Below are positions 28,289 through 36,917 of a stretch of DNA of 64,000 nt, piece after piece (within the stretch, counting starts at the first letter, position 1; every line of letters starts with the position of its first letter). The translations under genes and the position numbers were made by a program. This DNA is from Lysobacter sp036697405 (lineage in GTDB: Bacteria; Pseudomonadota; Gammaproteobacteria; Xanthomonadales; Xanthomonadaceae), in NCBI RefSeq assembly GCF_036697405.1, contig NZ_JBAHWA010000004.1, positions 248,001 to 312,000 of the forward strand. Reading direction: 5' to 3'. Below the pieces are notes generated by a model. That model was not told the DNA's origin and did not search any database. It worked only from the letters and a program-made list of their open reading frames with translations.

Positions 28289-29242
28289 ATGCGCGAGCTG
28301 TACCCCGAGATCGAGCCCTACCGCACGCAACGGCTGGCGGTGGACGATCTGCACGAACTGCATATCGAGGAATGCGGCAATCCCGACGGCCTGCCGGTGA
28401 TCTTCCTGCACGGCGGTCCGGGCGCGGGGGTCTCGCCCTACCACCGCCGCTTCTTCGATCCGGCGCGCTACCGCATCGTCCTGTTCGACCAGCGCGGCGC
28501 CGGCAAGTCCACGCCGCACGCGGAGCTGCGCGACAACACCACCTGGCACCTGGTCGCCGACATCGAACGCATCCGCGCGCACTTCGGCATCGACCGCTGG
28601 GTGGTGTTCGGCGGCTCCTGGGGCTCGACCCTGGCCCTGGCCTACGCCCAGGCGCACCCCGAACGCGTCCTGGGGCTGGTATTGCGCGGCATCTTCCTGG
28701 GCCGCCCCGGCGAGCTGCGCTGGTTCAACGAACTCGACGGCGGCGCGCGCTGGATCTTCCCGGAACGCTGGGAGCGCTACGTCGGGCACATCCCCGAGGC
28801 CGAGCGCGACAACCTCACCGAAGCCTATTGGCGCCGGCTCGACAGCGCGGATCCGTCCGAGCGGCTGGCCGCGGCGCAGGCCTGGGGCTATTGGGAAGGC
28901 GGCAGCACCACCCTGATCCACGACCCCGACGAGACCGGCAACTTCGAGGAACCGCACCTGGCGATCAGCGTGGCGCGCGCCGAGGCCCACTATTTCCGCC
29001 ATGACGTGTTCCTGGAACCGGACCAACTGCTGCGCGATGTCGGCCGCATCCGCCATATTCCCGCGACCATCGTGCACGGCCGCTACGACATCATCTGCCC
29101 GGTGAAAAGCGCCTACGACCTGGCCCAGGCCTGGCCCGAGGCCGAACTGCGCATCGTGCTGGCCGGGCACAGCGCGGCCGACCCGGCGATCGTGGACGTG
29201 CTGGTGTCGTCCACCGATGCGTTGGCCGACCGCTACGCGTAA
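28289..29242 (+). CDS. pip: Proline iminopeptidase
   Basis: This 317-residue alpha/beta hydrolase of family S33 has the oxyanion motif LHGGPGAGVSPYH, FDQRGAGKSTPHAEL, the nucleophile elbow FGGSWGSTLALAYAQ (Ser at about 110), the acid in VHGRYDIICPV and the His in LAGHSAADP. It removes N-terminal proline from peptides in the cytoplasm. The ATG at 28289 follows an upstream in-frame ATG by ten codons but matches the family N-terminus (MRELYPEIEPY). The length is typical. Confidence 0.95.
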   Translation: MRELYPEIEPYRTQRLAVDDLHELHIEECGNPDGLPVIFLHGGPGAGVSPYHRRFFDPARYRIVLFDQRGAGKSTPHAELRDNTTWHLVADIERIRAHFGIDRWVVFGGSWGSTLALAYAQAHPERVLGLVLRGIFLGRPGELRWFNELDGGARWIFPERWERYVGHIPEAERDNLTEAYWRRLDSADPSERLAAAQAWGYWEGGSTTLIHDPDETGNFEEPHLAISVARAEAHYFRHDVFLEPDQLLRDVGRIRHIPATIVHGRYDIICPVKSAYDLAQAWPEAELRIVLAGHSAADPAIVDVLVSSTDALADRYA

Positions 29243-29302
29243 GTACGCGGACCGGCGCCGAGCCGAGCCCGCGCTTTACCTGTCCGGTCCTCGGAGTACC
29301 GC

Positions 29303-29815
29303 ATGCGCATTCCGTTAACGACGTTGACGACGCTGGACGAGGACGCGCTGTCGGAGGCGCTGATCTGGATCGATTGGCGCTCCTTCGAGTCGGAAGTCGT
29401 CACCGGCTTTTCCGATGAACTCGACGAAGCCGATGCGATCGCGATGCCGGACGAAGACGAGCCGCGCGAACTGGTCCATCGCGGGACGAGCTATGCCGTC
29501 CCGCTGACCGAAAGCGGCCGCGACCGCTACGTGATGATCGCCTCGATCGCCGAAATCCTGAAGGAGCGCTACACCGTATTCGTGCACAGCGACTCCTACG
29601 GCGGCTCGGACACGCACGGCTTCCTGGTGCTGCCCAACGCGGAAGTCGCCCTAGCGCGACAGCAACACGCCGATTGGCTGAGCCGGAGCTTCGAGCCGCT
29701 GCCGCTGGGCATCGACGGTTTCAGCGGCAAGGCCATTCCCTATCTCGGCCACACGCCTGCGGATAGCGGGACTGAAACGCCCGCACGCAAGAAGCCGTTC
29801 TGGAAGGTCTGGTGA
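29303..29815 (+). CDS. Hypothetical protein coupled to the next gene
   Basis: This 170-residue acidic protein begins MRIPLTTLTTLDEDALSEAL. There is no signal peptide or membrane segment. It has a central segment MIASIAEILKERYTVFVHSD and ends in a basic patch (ARKKPFWKVW). I do not recognise a family. Its stop overlaps the GTG start of the following gene, so the two products are probably made together and may interact. The gene lies 60 bp after pip, but there is no sign of shared function. Confidence 0.7.
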   Translation: MRIPLTTLTTLDEDALSEALIWIDWRSFESEVVTGFSDELDEADAIAMPDEDEPRELVHRGTSYAVPLTESGRDRYVMIASIAEILKERYTVFVHSDSYGGSDTHGFLVLPNAEVALARQQHADWLSRSFEPLPLGIDGFSGKAIPYLGHTPADSGTETPARKKPFWKVW

Positions 29816-30324
29816 ACCGCCTGTCGCCGACGCACGCGACGCTGGCGGCCCATACCGGAATCCTCGCCGTCCTGGGCAAACGCCTGACGCGCATGTGCCA
29901 CGGCGAACTGGCGGTCGACGAGCCGCTGGAGTCGGACGATCTGGGCCCGTTGGAACTCGGCTTCGACGACGGCGGCTCGCTGCAGGCGCGGCTGATCTCG
30001 GATGGTGAATCGGCGACCTACGCGATCTACGCCTCATTGCCCGCCCTGCTGTATGCGCAGAACAGCGACTGGCGCCGGGTCGATCTGAGCGCCCGGGCGC
30101 CCTACCGCGCCTTGCTGGGCGCCCGGATCGTCGCGATCGACGCGCTGCTGTTCGGCGCGACCGTCGCGCCGGAGGTAGTGGCCGGCTACGTCTTCCACTT
30201 CGACAATGCACGCCGCTTGAGCTACTACAACGCCGGCGACACCGCGCACCTGTACTTCGACGCCTTGCCGCCAGCGCCTACGCCGCCGTTCGAACTACGC
30301 CCGGTACGCATCATCGCCGACTGA
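29812..30324 (+). CDS. Hypothetical protein, GTG start
   Basis: This 170-residue protein is read from a GTG whose last bases form the upstream stop (GTGA). It is predicted soluble, mixed alpha/beta, beginning NRLSPTHATLAAHTGILAVL. No motif is recognised. It is followed by a gap holding a remnant of a neighbouring gene. The tight coupling to 29303-29815 is the only functional hint, and a paired or toxin-antidote role cannot be tested from sequence alone. Confidence 0.68.
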   Translation: MNRLSPTHATLAAHTGILAVLGKRLTRMCHGELAVDEPLESDDLGPLELGFDDGGSLQARLISDGESATYAIYASLPALLYAQNSDWRRVDLSARAPYRALLGARIVAIDALLFGATVAPEVVAGYVFHFDNARRLSYYNAGDTAHLYFDALPPAPTPPFELRPVRIIAD

Positions 30325-30378
30325 GCTCCATGGGCGCCGCGGACGCCGCATAGGAGCGCCGCCGCGCCGATCGGAATA

Positions 30379-30480
30379 CTGCGACGCAGGCATTGCGCGT
30401 CGCAGCGTCCCGCGTCGCTCCTTGGCGGCAGCGGACTTCATCGCCCCGTACGGATCGGTCGTGCCGGCGCTTGCTCTGAC
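30379..30480 (-). pseudogene. Remnant of the 3' end of the 31759-32358 gene
   Basis: The minus strand here aligns with the last about 20 codons, stop position and downstream hairpin of the gene at 31759-32358. The peptide ASAGTTDPYGAMKSAAAKE compares with ASAGMAKLYETMKFAPAKE, and the stop codon TGA has become CGA. The hairpin arms CTGCGACGC and GCGTCGCAG (30379-30405) correspond to those at 31723-31749. The rest of the gene is missing, so this is a decayed duplicate. Confidence 0.72.
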
Positions 30481-30527
30481 CGAGAAAGAACGTGGCCGCC
30501 GCATCCCTGGATAGCGGCGGCCCCGGG

Positions 30528-31631
30528 TCAGCGCGACTTGCCGAAGATCGCCCCGCAACTGCTGCTATGGGCCAGGCTTTGCAGGCTTTGGCCTTTGGTG
30601 ACGAAGTCGATGATCGTGCCCTCGCGGACTTCGAAGCTGGCGGTGCAATCGACCTTGGTTTCCGAGCGGGGCGGAGCGCCGCCCACGCACATCATTCCGC
30701 CGTTCTTGGAGTTCGGATCGGGCACGTACATGTTGCCCGGCCCGCATCCCTGCGACGGATCGGGCCCGAGCAGCACGGTGGACTTGTAGTAATGCAGGGT
30801 GCGCTTGGGCCCCTGATCCTCGAAACTGGTCGGCCTGCCCCAGGCGTCGACCAGTTCGGTTTCGCTGTGTCCGATCCAGGGCTCCAGGCCGTCGCGCACT
30901 TCGCGCGACTCCCGCTTCTTGCGCGCCTTGGCGATGGCGGCATTCGCCTCGGTCAGAGCCATCACGTCCGCGGTGCGCTGCCGGTCCTTCTGGTCGGCCT
31001 CGACGACCTGGCCGGCAATGGCGTTGGCCTCGGTGAGCGCGGCTTTCCTGCGCTCGGCCAGCTCGGCCATCTTGGCGTCCATCTCCTGCTTGGATCGCTT
31101 GCTGGCGACGACCGGGCGCTTGCCGTCTTCCCAGAAGTTCTTCCAGGCGAACTCGCGGATGTCGCCGGTCGTCAGCGGCCCCATGAACAGCAGACCGCGC
31201 TCGCTGTTGTTGAGCTTGCGCATCGCCAGCCGTTCGGCCTGCGTCTTCGGGCCCATCTCGCAGGCGAACTCGACCAGCTTGCGGCCGGCCGCGTCCTTGG
31301 GCGCTTGCGCGGGCTGGTCGGGCACGGTCTGGATGAAGTCGTCGCGTGGCGAAACCTGGATCAGTTTTTCTTCCAGCGTCTTGCGATCGCAATCGATGAT
31401 CATGTTGGAGGAGACCGAATCCGGAGACTTCGGATGCTCCATCAAGGAGAAGGTCTCCAGCTTGTAGGTGTTCTTGGCGAATGGGACCGGGTCGAGAAAC
31501 GCCTCATCGACCGTGACGATCAGGCGACCGGGCTTTTCGCCGCCCATGAACACCAGCCACCACTCCCCCGCCATCGCAGGCGTTGCCGCCATCGAGAGCA
31601 TGGCTGCCACGGCTATGCTGCATTTGTTCAT
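30528..31631 (-). CDS. Secreted protein of unknown function
   Basis: The 367-residue product, read from the ATG at 31631, has a signal peptide ending at PAMAG, a first globular part (GEWWLVFMGGEKPGRLIVTV), a charged central helix likely to be a coiled coil (about 180-245, rich in Lys/Glu/Ala), and a C-terminal part with IGHSETELVDAWGRPTS followed by a Cys-containing region. The latter resembles the short folds of outer-membrane assembly or lipoprotein-like domains, but I cannot assign a family. An ATG two codons upstream (31637) is possible. The gene is bracketed by direct copies of a segment carrying the tail of the neighbouring gene. Confidence 0.75.
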   Translation of the reverse strand: MNKCSIAVAAMLSMAATPAMAGEWWLVFMGGEKPGRLIVTVDEAFLDPVPFAKNTYKLETFSLMEHPKSPDSVSSNMIIDCDRKTLEEKLIQVSPRDDFIQTVPDQPAQAPKDAAGRKLVEFACEMGPKTQAERLAMRKLNNSERGLLFMGPLTTGDIREFAWKNFWEDGKRPVVASKRSKQEMDAKMAELAERRKAALTEANAIAGQVVEADQKDRQRTADVMALTEANAAIAKARKKRESREVRDGLEPWIGHSETELVDAWGRPTSFEDQGPKRTLHYYKSTVLLGPDPSQGCGPGNMYVPDPNSKNGGMMCVGGAPPRSETKVDCTASFEVREGTIIDFVTKGQSLQSLAHSSSCGAIFGKSR

Positions 31632-31722
31632 AACCATGCTCCGATTGCGTTACCCAAAATCCATCCGGCATGTCGGGGCCGGAATCCAGCCGGACTGCGA
31701 GCTCCCCGCGCCAACCGCAAGA

Positions 31723-31749
31723 CTGCGACGCAGGGATCACGCATCGCAG
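31723..31749 (-). terminator. Hairpin downstream of the 31759-32358 gene
   Basis: Arms CTGCGATGC and GCGTCGCAG (minus strand, one G.T pair) form a stem 9 bp after the stop codon. There is no strong T run, so termination is possible but unproven. A copy occurs at 30379-30405. Confidence 0.4.
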
Positions 31750-31758
31750 CGTCCCGCT

Positions 31759-32358
31759 TCACTCCTTGGCGGGAGCGAACTTCATGGTTTCGTACAGCTT
31801 GGCCATGCCGGCGCTCGCGGCGCTTTCGTTCGCGGCCAGGGTCTGGGCGAAGATCAGGCAGACCCAGCCGTCGCCGCAGGGCTTGAGTGCGTACAGGTCG
31901 ACCCGCTTGGCGTACGGCGAATCGGCACCGAACACGGTATGCGTATAGCGCGAGACCAGGGCCGGAAAACGTCCGCCCAGCTTGTAGTCGCTGTGCTTGG
32001 GTTCGCTGTAGTTCTTGGAGCCGTCGATCTGGCGCGCGACCAGGAATTCGGCCGCGCCTTCGAGCGAGGGCGCGATGTCTTCGGGATAGACCTGCAGCGT
32101 GATGTCCAGCCCCAGGGTCTCGAAGTCCGGCTTGTCGGCCTCGATGCCGAGCGCGCGTCCGCCGCCCTCGTCCATGGCGGTGTTCTCGGTCACCGTCCAG
32201 TTGCCCGGCAGCGAAACGCTGACGCCGTCCTGGGCGTATTTCTTGGCGTGGGCGACATCCGGTGCGGCGATGGCGCGCGTTTCGGTCTCTGCCGCATGCG
32301 CAGGCGTAGCGGTGGCGGCGAGCGTCAGCATCAGGAGGCTAAGCGAGGAACGAAGCAT
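31759..32358 (-). CDS. Secreted protein of unknown function
   Basis: The 199-residue product, read from the ATG at 32358, has a clear signal peptide (LLMLTLAATATPAHAAE) and a mixed domain starting YAQDGVSVSLPGNWTVTENT, which resembles small periplasmic stress-type domains found in many proteobacterial exported proteins. The ribosome site AAAGGA lies about 6 bp ahead. The 11-codon upstream extension to 32391 is not signal-like. A tail fragment of this gene is duplicated at 30379-30480. The function is not known. Confidence 0.77.
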   Translation of the reverse strand: MLRSSLSLLMLTLAATATPAHAAETETRAIAAPDVAHAKKYAQDGVSVSLPGNWTVTENTAMDEGGGRALGIEADKPDFETLGLDITLQVYPEDIAPSLEGAAEFLVARQIDGSKNYSEPKHSDYKLGGRFPALVSRYTHTVFGADSPYAKRVDLYALKPCGDGWVCLIFAQTLAANESAASAGMAKLYETMKFAPAKE

Positions 32359-32616
32359 GGGAATCCTTTCTACGGGGGATAAGCGCCGCATGGGCGAACG
32401 CCACGATAATGGCTGGTGGAGCCGTCGACAATCCGGATCGGCTCGATATGCGCCACCCCGGTTTGCGTATGCGACGCATCAACCCGGGGCACCGCCTGCC
32501 TCGACGCGGCGCGGCGCACCCAAGCCGCCGCAACGATCCGCATGCATGCCCAACGGCCCAGGCCTTGCCGCCGCTGCCTGTCCCACAATGCGGCTCCGCC
32601 CATCGCCCCCCAACGC

Positions 32617-33354
32617 ATGACCGACATCGTCCTACCCGTGCTCGGCCTGGCCGTCGTGGACAGCGTCAATCCTTCGGCGCTGGCCGTCGCGCTGTGGTGG
32701 ATGGCGCGCCCCGGCGCGGCGCCACGCCTGCTGGCCTATATCGCCGGCATCGCCCTGAGCTACACGGTCCTGGGCATCGCCCTGATGCTGGGCCTGGGCG
32801 CGGCGGTCGCGCGTTTCGGCCAGGCCTTCGATCACCCGCTGGCGCTGGCGATCCAGCTCGCGCTCGGACTGGGCATGCTCGGTTATGCGATCTTCGCGCC
32901 CAAGCAAGGCAAAGCCGCGCCGGCGCAACCGCAACCACGCGTGGGCGGCCTGATCGGCATGGCCCTGCTGGGCATGACGGTCACCGCGATCGAGATGGTC
33001 ACCGCGCTGCCCTACTTCGCCGCGATCGCCCTGATGACCTCGGCCAAGCTCGGCGTCTGGCAATGGCTGCCGCTGCTGCTGGTCTACAACGCGATCTTCG
33101 TCGCGCCGCCGCTGGCGCTGCTGGGCCTGTACCTGTTCGCGGGCCGCCGCCTGCAGGGCCGTTTCGAGCGTTGGCGCGAATCGCTGCAACGCGGCGCGCG
33201 CGAGACCCTGCTGTGGATCGTGGGAATCGCCGGCGTGGCCCTGGCCGGCGACGCGGCCGGGCGTTTCACGGGCCAGCGCGCCGATCTGTCCGATGTCCTG
33301 GCACCGGCCCGCTCGGAGGTCGGCAGGTCCGAGCGAATGGTGCCGCCGGGCTAG
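32617..33354 (+). CDS. GAP/LysE-like multi-pass membrane protein
   Basis: This 245-residue protein has about six membrane segments and opens with VLGLAVVDSVNPSALAVALW, the Asn-Pro-Ser signature seen in GAP-family (Sap-like) and related LysE/DsbD-superfamily transporters. The second half repeats the pattern (GLIGMALLGMTVTAIEMVTA). A central polar loop contains PKQGKAAPAQPQPR. It probably exports a small molecule or lipid, but the substrate is unknown. The frame is open to 32416, but the ATG at 32617 begins the first hydrophobic segment directly. Confidence 0.75.
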   Translation: MTDIVLPVLGLAVVDSVNPSALAVALWWMARPGAAPRLLAYIAGIALSYTVLGIALMLGLGAAVARFGQAFDHPLALAIQLALGLGMLGYAIFAPKQGKAAPAQPQPRVGGLIGMALLGMTVTAIEMVTALPYFAAIALMTSAKLGVWQWLPLLLVYNAIFVAPPLALLGLYLFAGRRLQGRFERWRESLQRGARETLLWIVGIAGVALAGDAAGRFTGQRADLSDVLAPARSEVGRSERMVPPG

Positions 33355-33700
33355 GCACCGACGAGACTTCCATAAGCACAGCTTGTGCCTATTCAATAAC
33401 TTTCGCGTTGTTGCGCCGGCGAGCGCCGACTTATGCTTCTCGCAGCAACGGGTCCAGGCCCCATTACCTGCCGAGTAAATTCACGGCGCCGACTTTTTCC
33501 TTATAAGTCCCGCTAAGGCAAGCCATTCGCCGATACAGACGCGATTGCCTGGCGCCCCCAGGCGCGTCGCGTTCGTGCGCGCGGCCCGCGTTCATGAGCG
33601 AAGTGCCTGGAAAAGCATAGTTTCGCCGATCCGCATCGCCCTACCATCGCCGAATGGGCAGGTACGCCCTCGCCAACAACCATCGTTTCGGAGGCAAGAT
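33355..33700. other. Intergenic region without recognised features
   Basis: This 346-bp gap is less GC-rich than its surroundings. Apart from a small stem around 33549-33565 (GCCTGG, loop, CCAGGC) I see no gene, REP or other repeat. The promoter of the DUF1684 gene is probably here but is not evident. Confidence 0.5.
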
Positions 33701-34567
33701 ATGCGCTGGATATTGCTGCTGTGCATGTTTCTATCGTCGCAAGCGCTCGCAGGCGAGCTCGACGGGCATCAACAATGGCTTTCCTTCACGCAGGGCGCCG
33801 CGTTCAACGCGGCCGGCCCGACCGGCATGTATGCCGCGCAGGACATGAAGGAAATCGCGGCCGGACAATCGCTGTTCCTGCGCGCCGCCGGCACCGCCGG
33901 CCAACTCGCCTGGTCGAACACGCCGGGTTCCGCGGACCTCGCGCGGATCGAGTTCCGCAACGCGCGGGCCATGCTCAGCGGGCCCGGAATCGCGGCGACG
34001 GACCTGCTGAAACGAGAGGGCCGGCAACTGACCTTGCCCAACCAGATGACCGTCAGGGTGTCCTTCCTCGGAACCACCACGCTCAAGGTCTGGCTGTACA
34101 ACCCGGCGCTGGTGCAAAAGCGCGGATTCCGCGGCCTGGACTATTTCCCGTACAACCCCAAGGGCGTGATCGCGGCCTCGTTCACCCCCAGCGCGAACCC
34201 GACCGCGGTCAACTACCTCGATTCGCGCGAGCACGCGGGCGTGATGTACGCCATGGGCACGGTGAGGCTGCCCATCGCCGGCCGCGTGCACACCGTCAAG
34301 GCCTACAGTTACAAGAACCGCTGGGCCGACATCGACGCCCTGCTCCTGCTGATCAAGGACAAGACCAGCGGCAAGTCGACCTACGGCGGCGGGCGCGTCA
34401 TCGAACTGCATATTCCCAAGGGCGCCGCCCCGAAGACCTTGTCCGTCGATCTGAACATGGCCTACAGCTTTCTTTGCGCGCACTCGGATTTCTACAACTG
34501 TCCTATCGCCCTGGCCAATCGCATCGACGAAGCGCTTAGCTACGGCGAGAAATATCCCGCGCTGTGA
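33701..34567 (+). CDS. Exported DUF1684 family protein
   Basis: This 288-residue protein has a signal peptide (LLLCMFLSSQALAGE). The C-terminal half matches the DUF1684 pattern as I know it: GFRGLDYFPYNPKG in the middle, then DKTSGKSTYGGGR, and the closing block LSVDLNMAYSFLCAH followed by CPIALANRIDEAL and YGEKYP. GGAGG lies 9 bp before the ATG at 33701, which decides the start against an upstream frame extension to 33545. The biochemical function of the family is not established. The protein is predicted to be periplasmic. Confidence 0.82.
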   Translation: MRWILLLCMFLSSQALAGELDGHQQWLSFTQGAAFNAAGPTGMYAAQDMKEIAAGQSLFLRAAGTAGQLAWSNTPGSADLARIEFRNARAMLSGPGIAATDLLKREGRQLTLPNQMTVRVSFLGTTTLKVWLYNPALVQKRGFRGLDYFPYNPKGVIAASFTPSANPTAVNYLDSREHAGVMYAMGTVRLPIAGRVHTVKAYSYKNRWADIDALLLLIKDKTSGKSTYGGGRVIELHIPKGAAPKTLSVDLNMAYSFLCAHSDFYNCPIALANRIDEALSYGEKYPAL

Positions 34568-34659
34568 TGACGATCGGCGTCGCAAGGGGCCGCACCGGCC
34601 CGCAAGCCTGACGGCGGCGGTGGCCCGATCGATTCGGGCCCAGGCCGCCAGGAGTCGTT

Positions 34660-34974
34660 ATGACCACGAGAGAAGAACTGGTCGAGCATCTGTGGCGGGA
34701 GATCATCAACCCGCTCGACGACCCCAGCGTGCTCGACAACATCATCGCCAACTGCAAGCGCGATCCCGAGGCCGGCTTCGCCGCGGTCGGTCCGGTGATC
34801 GAGCGCGCGCTCGCCGCCGGCATCCCGGCGGCGGACCTTTGCCTGATCTATCGCAGCGCGACCTACGAGGCGGTGTTCGGCACCCTGTACGCCATCGGCG
34901 ATCCCGGAGTGGACGGCAACGACGTCTTCGGCCTGTACGAGGACCTGGGCACATCGCCCAGCGCCAAATGGTGA
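34660..34974 (+). CDS. Small conserved-looking hypothetical protein
   Basis: This 104-residue soluble acidic protein begins MTTREELVEHLWREIINPLD and is mostly helical up to about residue 75 (GFAAVGPVIERALAAGIPAA). There is no signal peptide or catalytic motif. It lies 92 bp after the DUF1684 gene and precedes the tRNA-Lys on the opposite strand. I do not recognise the family. Confidence 0.66.
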   Translation: MTTREELVEHLWREIINPLDDPSVLDNIIANCKRDPEAGFAAVGPVIERALAAGIPAADLCLIYRSATYEAVFGTLYAIGDPGVDGNDVFGLYEDLGTSPSAKW

Positions 34975-35083
34975 TCGGCCCGTGGAGTTCGCCAGTGGAA
35001 GCTGTCGGAGGCGGCGGCGGGCTCGCCGCTTCGGGGCCTGCTCGCTGCTGCGGCGCATGGCCAGGGCGAGGAGCGGCTGGGAT

Positions 35084-35159
35084 TGGTGGGCCGTGTAGGA
35101 TTCGAACCTACGACCAAAAGATTAAAAGTCTTCTGCTCTACCGACTGAGCTAACGGCCC
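35084..35159 (-). tRNA. tRNA-Lys (anticodon UUU)
   Basis: The minus strand folds as a complete 76-nt cloverleaf: acceptor GGGCCGT pairing with ACGGCCC, D-arm AGCTCAGTCGGTAGAGC, anticodon loop CTTTTAA (anticodon TTT), T-arm GTAGGTTCGAATCCTAC, discriminator A and an encoded CCA (35084-35086). It lies between queC and the small hypothetical gene. No duplicated 3' end suggestive of an integrated element was found next to it. Confidence 0.97.
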
Positions 35160-35252
35160 GGAACATCGCCGGCAGCGTGCCGGAGTCGGCCATTCTAACA
35201 AGCCGTCCGCGCCGAGTCAGGCCCCCATGCAGCCGGGGCCCGGCGCCGCGGT

Positions 35253-35951
35253 TCAGACGTAGTGCGTGGGATCGGCCACGCCGGCGGCGGCGAAGCCTTC
35301 GGCGCGCAGGCGGCAGGCGTCGCAGTGGCCGCAGGCGCGGCCCTCGTCGTCGGCCTGGTAGCAGGACACGGTCTGGGCGAAATCCACGCCCAGGCGCAGG
35401 CCCTCGCGCACGATGTCGGCCTTGCTCAGGTACTGCAGCGGCGCGCGCACGCGCAGGCCCGCGCCCTCGACGCCGGCCTTGGTGGCCAGATTGGCCAGGC
35501 GTTCGAAGGCCTCGACGAACTCCGGGCGGCAGTCGGGATAACCCGAATAGTCGACCGCGTTGACGCCGCAGTAGATGTCGGCCGCGCCCAGCACCTCGGC
35601 CCAGCCCAGCGCCACCGACAGCATGATGGTGTTGCGCGCCGGCACGTAGGTGACCGGGATGTCGTCCTTGGCCGCGTCCACGCCGACCGGGTGGTGGTCG
35701 GTATCCAGCGGCACCGAGATCGCCTCGTCGGTCAGGGCCGAGCCGCCGATGCTGCGCAGGTCGACGTTGACGGTCTTGTGCGCGACCGCGCCCAGCGAGC
35801 GTGCCACGCGCGCGGCGGCATCGAGCTCGGAGGTGTGGCGCTGGCCGTAGCGCACGCTCAGCGCATGCACGGCATAGCCCTGCTCGCGCGCGATGGCGAT
35901 GACGACGGCGGAGTCCATGCCACCGGAAACGAGGACGACGGCTTTTTTCAT
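35253..35951 (-). CDS. queC: 7-cyano-7-deazaguanine synthase QueC
   Basis: This 232-residue protein has the PP-loop VLVSGGMDSAVVIAIA and a C-terminal zinc site of four Cys (SCYQADDEGRACGHCDACR). QueC converts 7-carboxy-7-deazaguanine to preQ0 using ATP and ammonia, in the queuosine pathway. It follows queE, which makes its substrate, across a 121-bp spacer filled by a dispersed repeat. The length is normal. Confidence 0.96.
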   Translation of the reverse strand: MKKAVVLVSGGMDSAVVIAIAREQGYAVHALSVRYGQRHTSELDAAARVARSLGAVAHKTVNVDLRSIGGSALTDEAISVPLDTDHHPVGVDAAKDDIPVTYVPARNTIMLSVALGWAEVLGAADIYCGVNAVDYSGYPDCRPEFVEAFERLANLATKAGVEGAGLRVRAPLQYLSKADIVREGLRLGVDFAQTVSCYQADDEGRACGHCDACRLRAEGFAAAGVADPTHYV

Positions 35952-35952
35952 T

Positions 35953-36068
35953 TCGGGATTCGAGATTGGAGATTAGGGATTGGTCGGAGCGAGCGATGGG
36001 AGGAACGCAGAATCCGGCTGAGTCGGAAGCCGCTGTTGCGAATCCCGAATTCCCAATCCCGAATCCCG
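35953..36068. repeat. Dispersed GGGATTCGGGATTC repeat between queE and queC
   Basis: The spacer begins with CGGGATTCGAGATTGGAGAT and ends with CGAATCCCGAATTCCCAATC, so the ends are inverted copies of a GGGATT-rich heptad motif. The end next to queE is nearly identical to the repeat embedded in hrpA (including the CAGCGG core). It spaces two genes of one pathway and could fold into a long stem in their transcript. Confidence 0.78.
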
Positions 36069-36072
36069 GCGC

Positions 36073-36750
36073 TTACCGCCCCGGCTCGTCGTTCCAAAGA
36101 ATCTTGTGCAGCTGCAGCTGGAAGCGCACCGGCAGGCGGTCGGCGACGATCCAGTCGGCCAGGTCGCTGGGTTTGACCTGGCTGAAGCTGGGCGAGAACA
36201 GCACGTCGCAGACTTCGGTCAGGCGGTGCTGCGCGACCACGGCCTTGGCCCAGTCGTAGTCCTGGCGGCTGCAGATCACCAGCTTGACCTGGTCGCGCGC
36301 GGTCAGCAGCGCCAGATTGCTCCACAGGTTGCGGTGCGCTTCCTTGGAATCCGGGGTCTTGATGTCGAGCACGCGCGATACGCGTGGGTCGACCTCGGCG
36401 ATGTCGATCGCGCCGGAGGTTTCCAGCGAGACCTCGTAGCCGGCATCGCACAGGCGGGCGAGCAGGCCGATGCAGCGCTTCTGCGCCAGCGGCTCGCCGC
36501 CGGTCACGCAGACGTGGCGCGCGCCGTGGCGGGCGACCTCGGCCAGGATGTCGTCCATCTGCCACCACTCCCCGCCATGGAAGGCGTAGGCGGTGTCGCA
36601 GTACTGGCAGCGCAGCGGGCAACCGGTCAGGCGCACGAACACGGTCGGCCAGCCGATGCTGCGGGCTTCGCCTTGCAGGGACAGGAAGATTTCGGTCAGC
36701 CGCAGGCGCTCGGGCGACGCCAGGGCCGCGTCGGTCGATACGGCGTTCAT
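36073..36750 (-). CDS. queE: 7-carboxy-7-deazaguanine synthase QueE
   Basis: This 225-residue radical-SAM protein has the cluster motif TGCPLRCQYCDTAYAF (Cx3Cx2C), the substrate-side motif IFLSLQGEARSIGWPTVFVR at the N-terminus and the SAM-binding CVTGGEPLAQ. It carries out the ring contraction giving CDG in queuosine synthesis. It lies upstream of queC and downstream of the tol-pal genes, an order common in gammaproteobacteria. Confidence 0.96.
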   Translation of the reverse strand: MNAVSTDAALASPERLRLTEIFLSLQGEARSIGWPTVFVRLTGCPLRCQYCDTAYAFHGGEWWQMDDILAEVARHGARHVCVTGGEPLAQKRCIGLLARLCDAGYEVSLETSGAIDIAEVDPRVSRVLDIKTPDSKEAHRNLWSNLALLTARDQVKLVICSRQDYDWAKAVVAQHRLTEVCDVLFSPSFSQVKPSDLADWIVADRLPVRFQLQLHKILWNDEPGR

Positions 36751-36868
36751 ACGCCTAGTTTATCGGAGCCGGGCCGCCAGGGCCCGAACGGCGCTGGAAT
36801 GCTGCGGCGCGCGGGCGCGACGGGAGGGGCGGCCTCGGCAGCCCGGGGTGCGGCGGGGATCGAGCTGG

Positions 36869-36895
36869 TGCGGTCGCGGCTTACGCCGCTCCTAC
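36869..36895. repeat. Single reverse REP between cpoB and queE
   Basis: GCGGTCGCGGCTTACGCCGC followed by TCCTAC is one inverted copy of the GTAGGAGCGGCG REP. It lies in the 167-bp spacer between cpoB and queE and may mark the boundary between two transcripts. Confidence 0.85.
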
Positions 36896-36917
36896 CGGGA
36901 GCGGCTGGGCGGGCGGC

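Noticed and set aside
30295..30558. Open frame of 87 residues on the minus strand
   Set aside because: It reads through the decayed 3' remnant of a neighbouring gene and the hairpin. The conserved stop is lost, so it is treated as a pseudogene fragment.
34660..35250. Integrated element at tRNA-Lys
   Set aside because: No integrase, no duplicated tRNA 3' end and no composition shift are seen around the tRNA.
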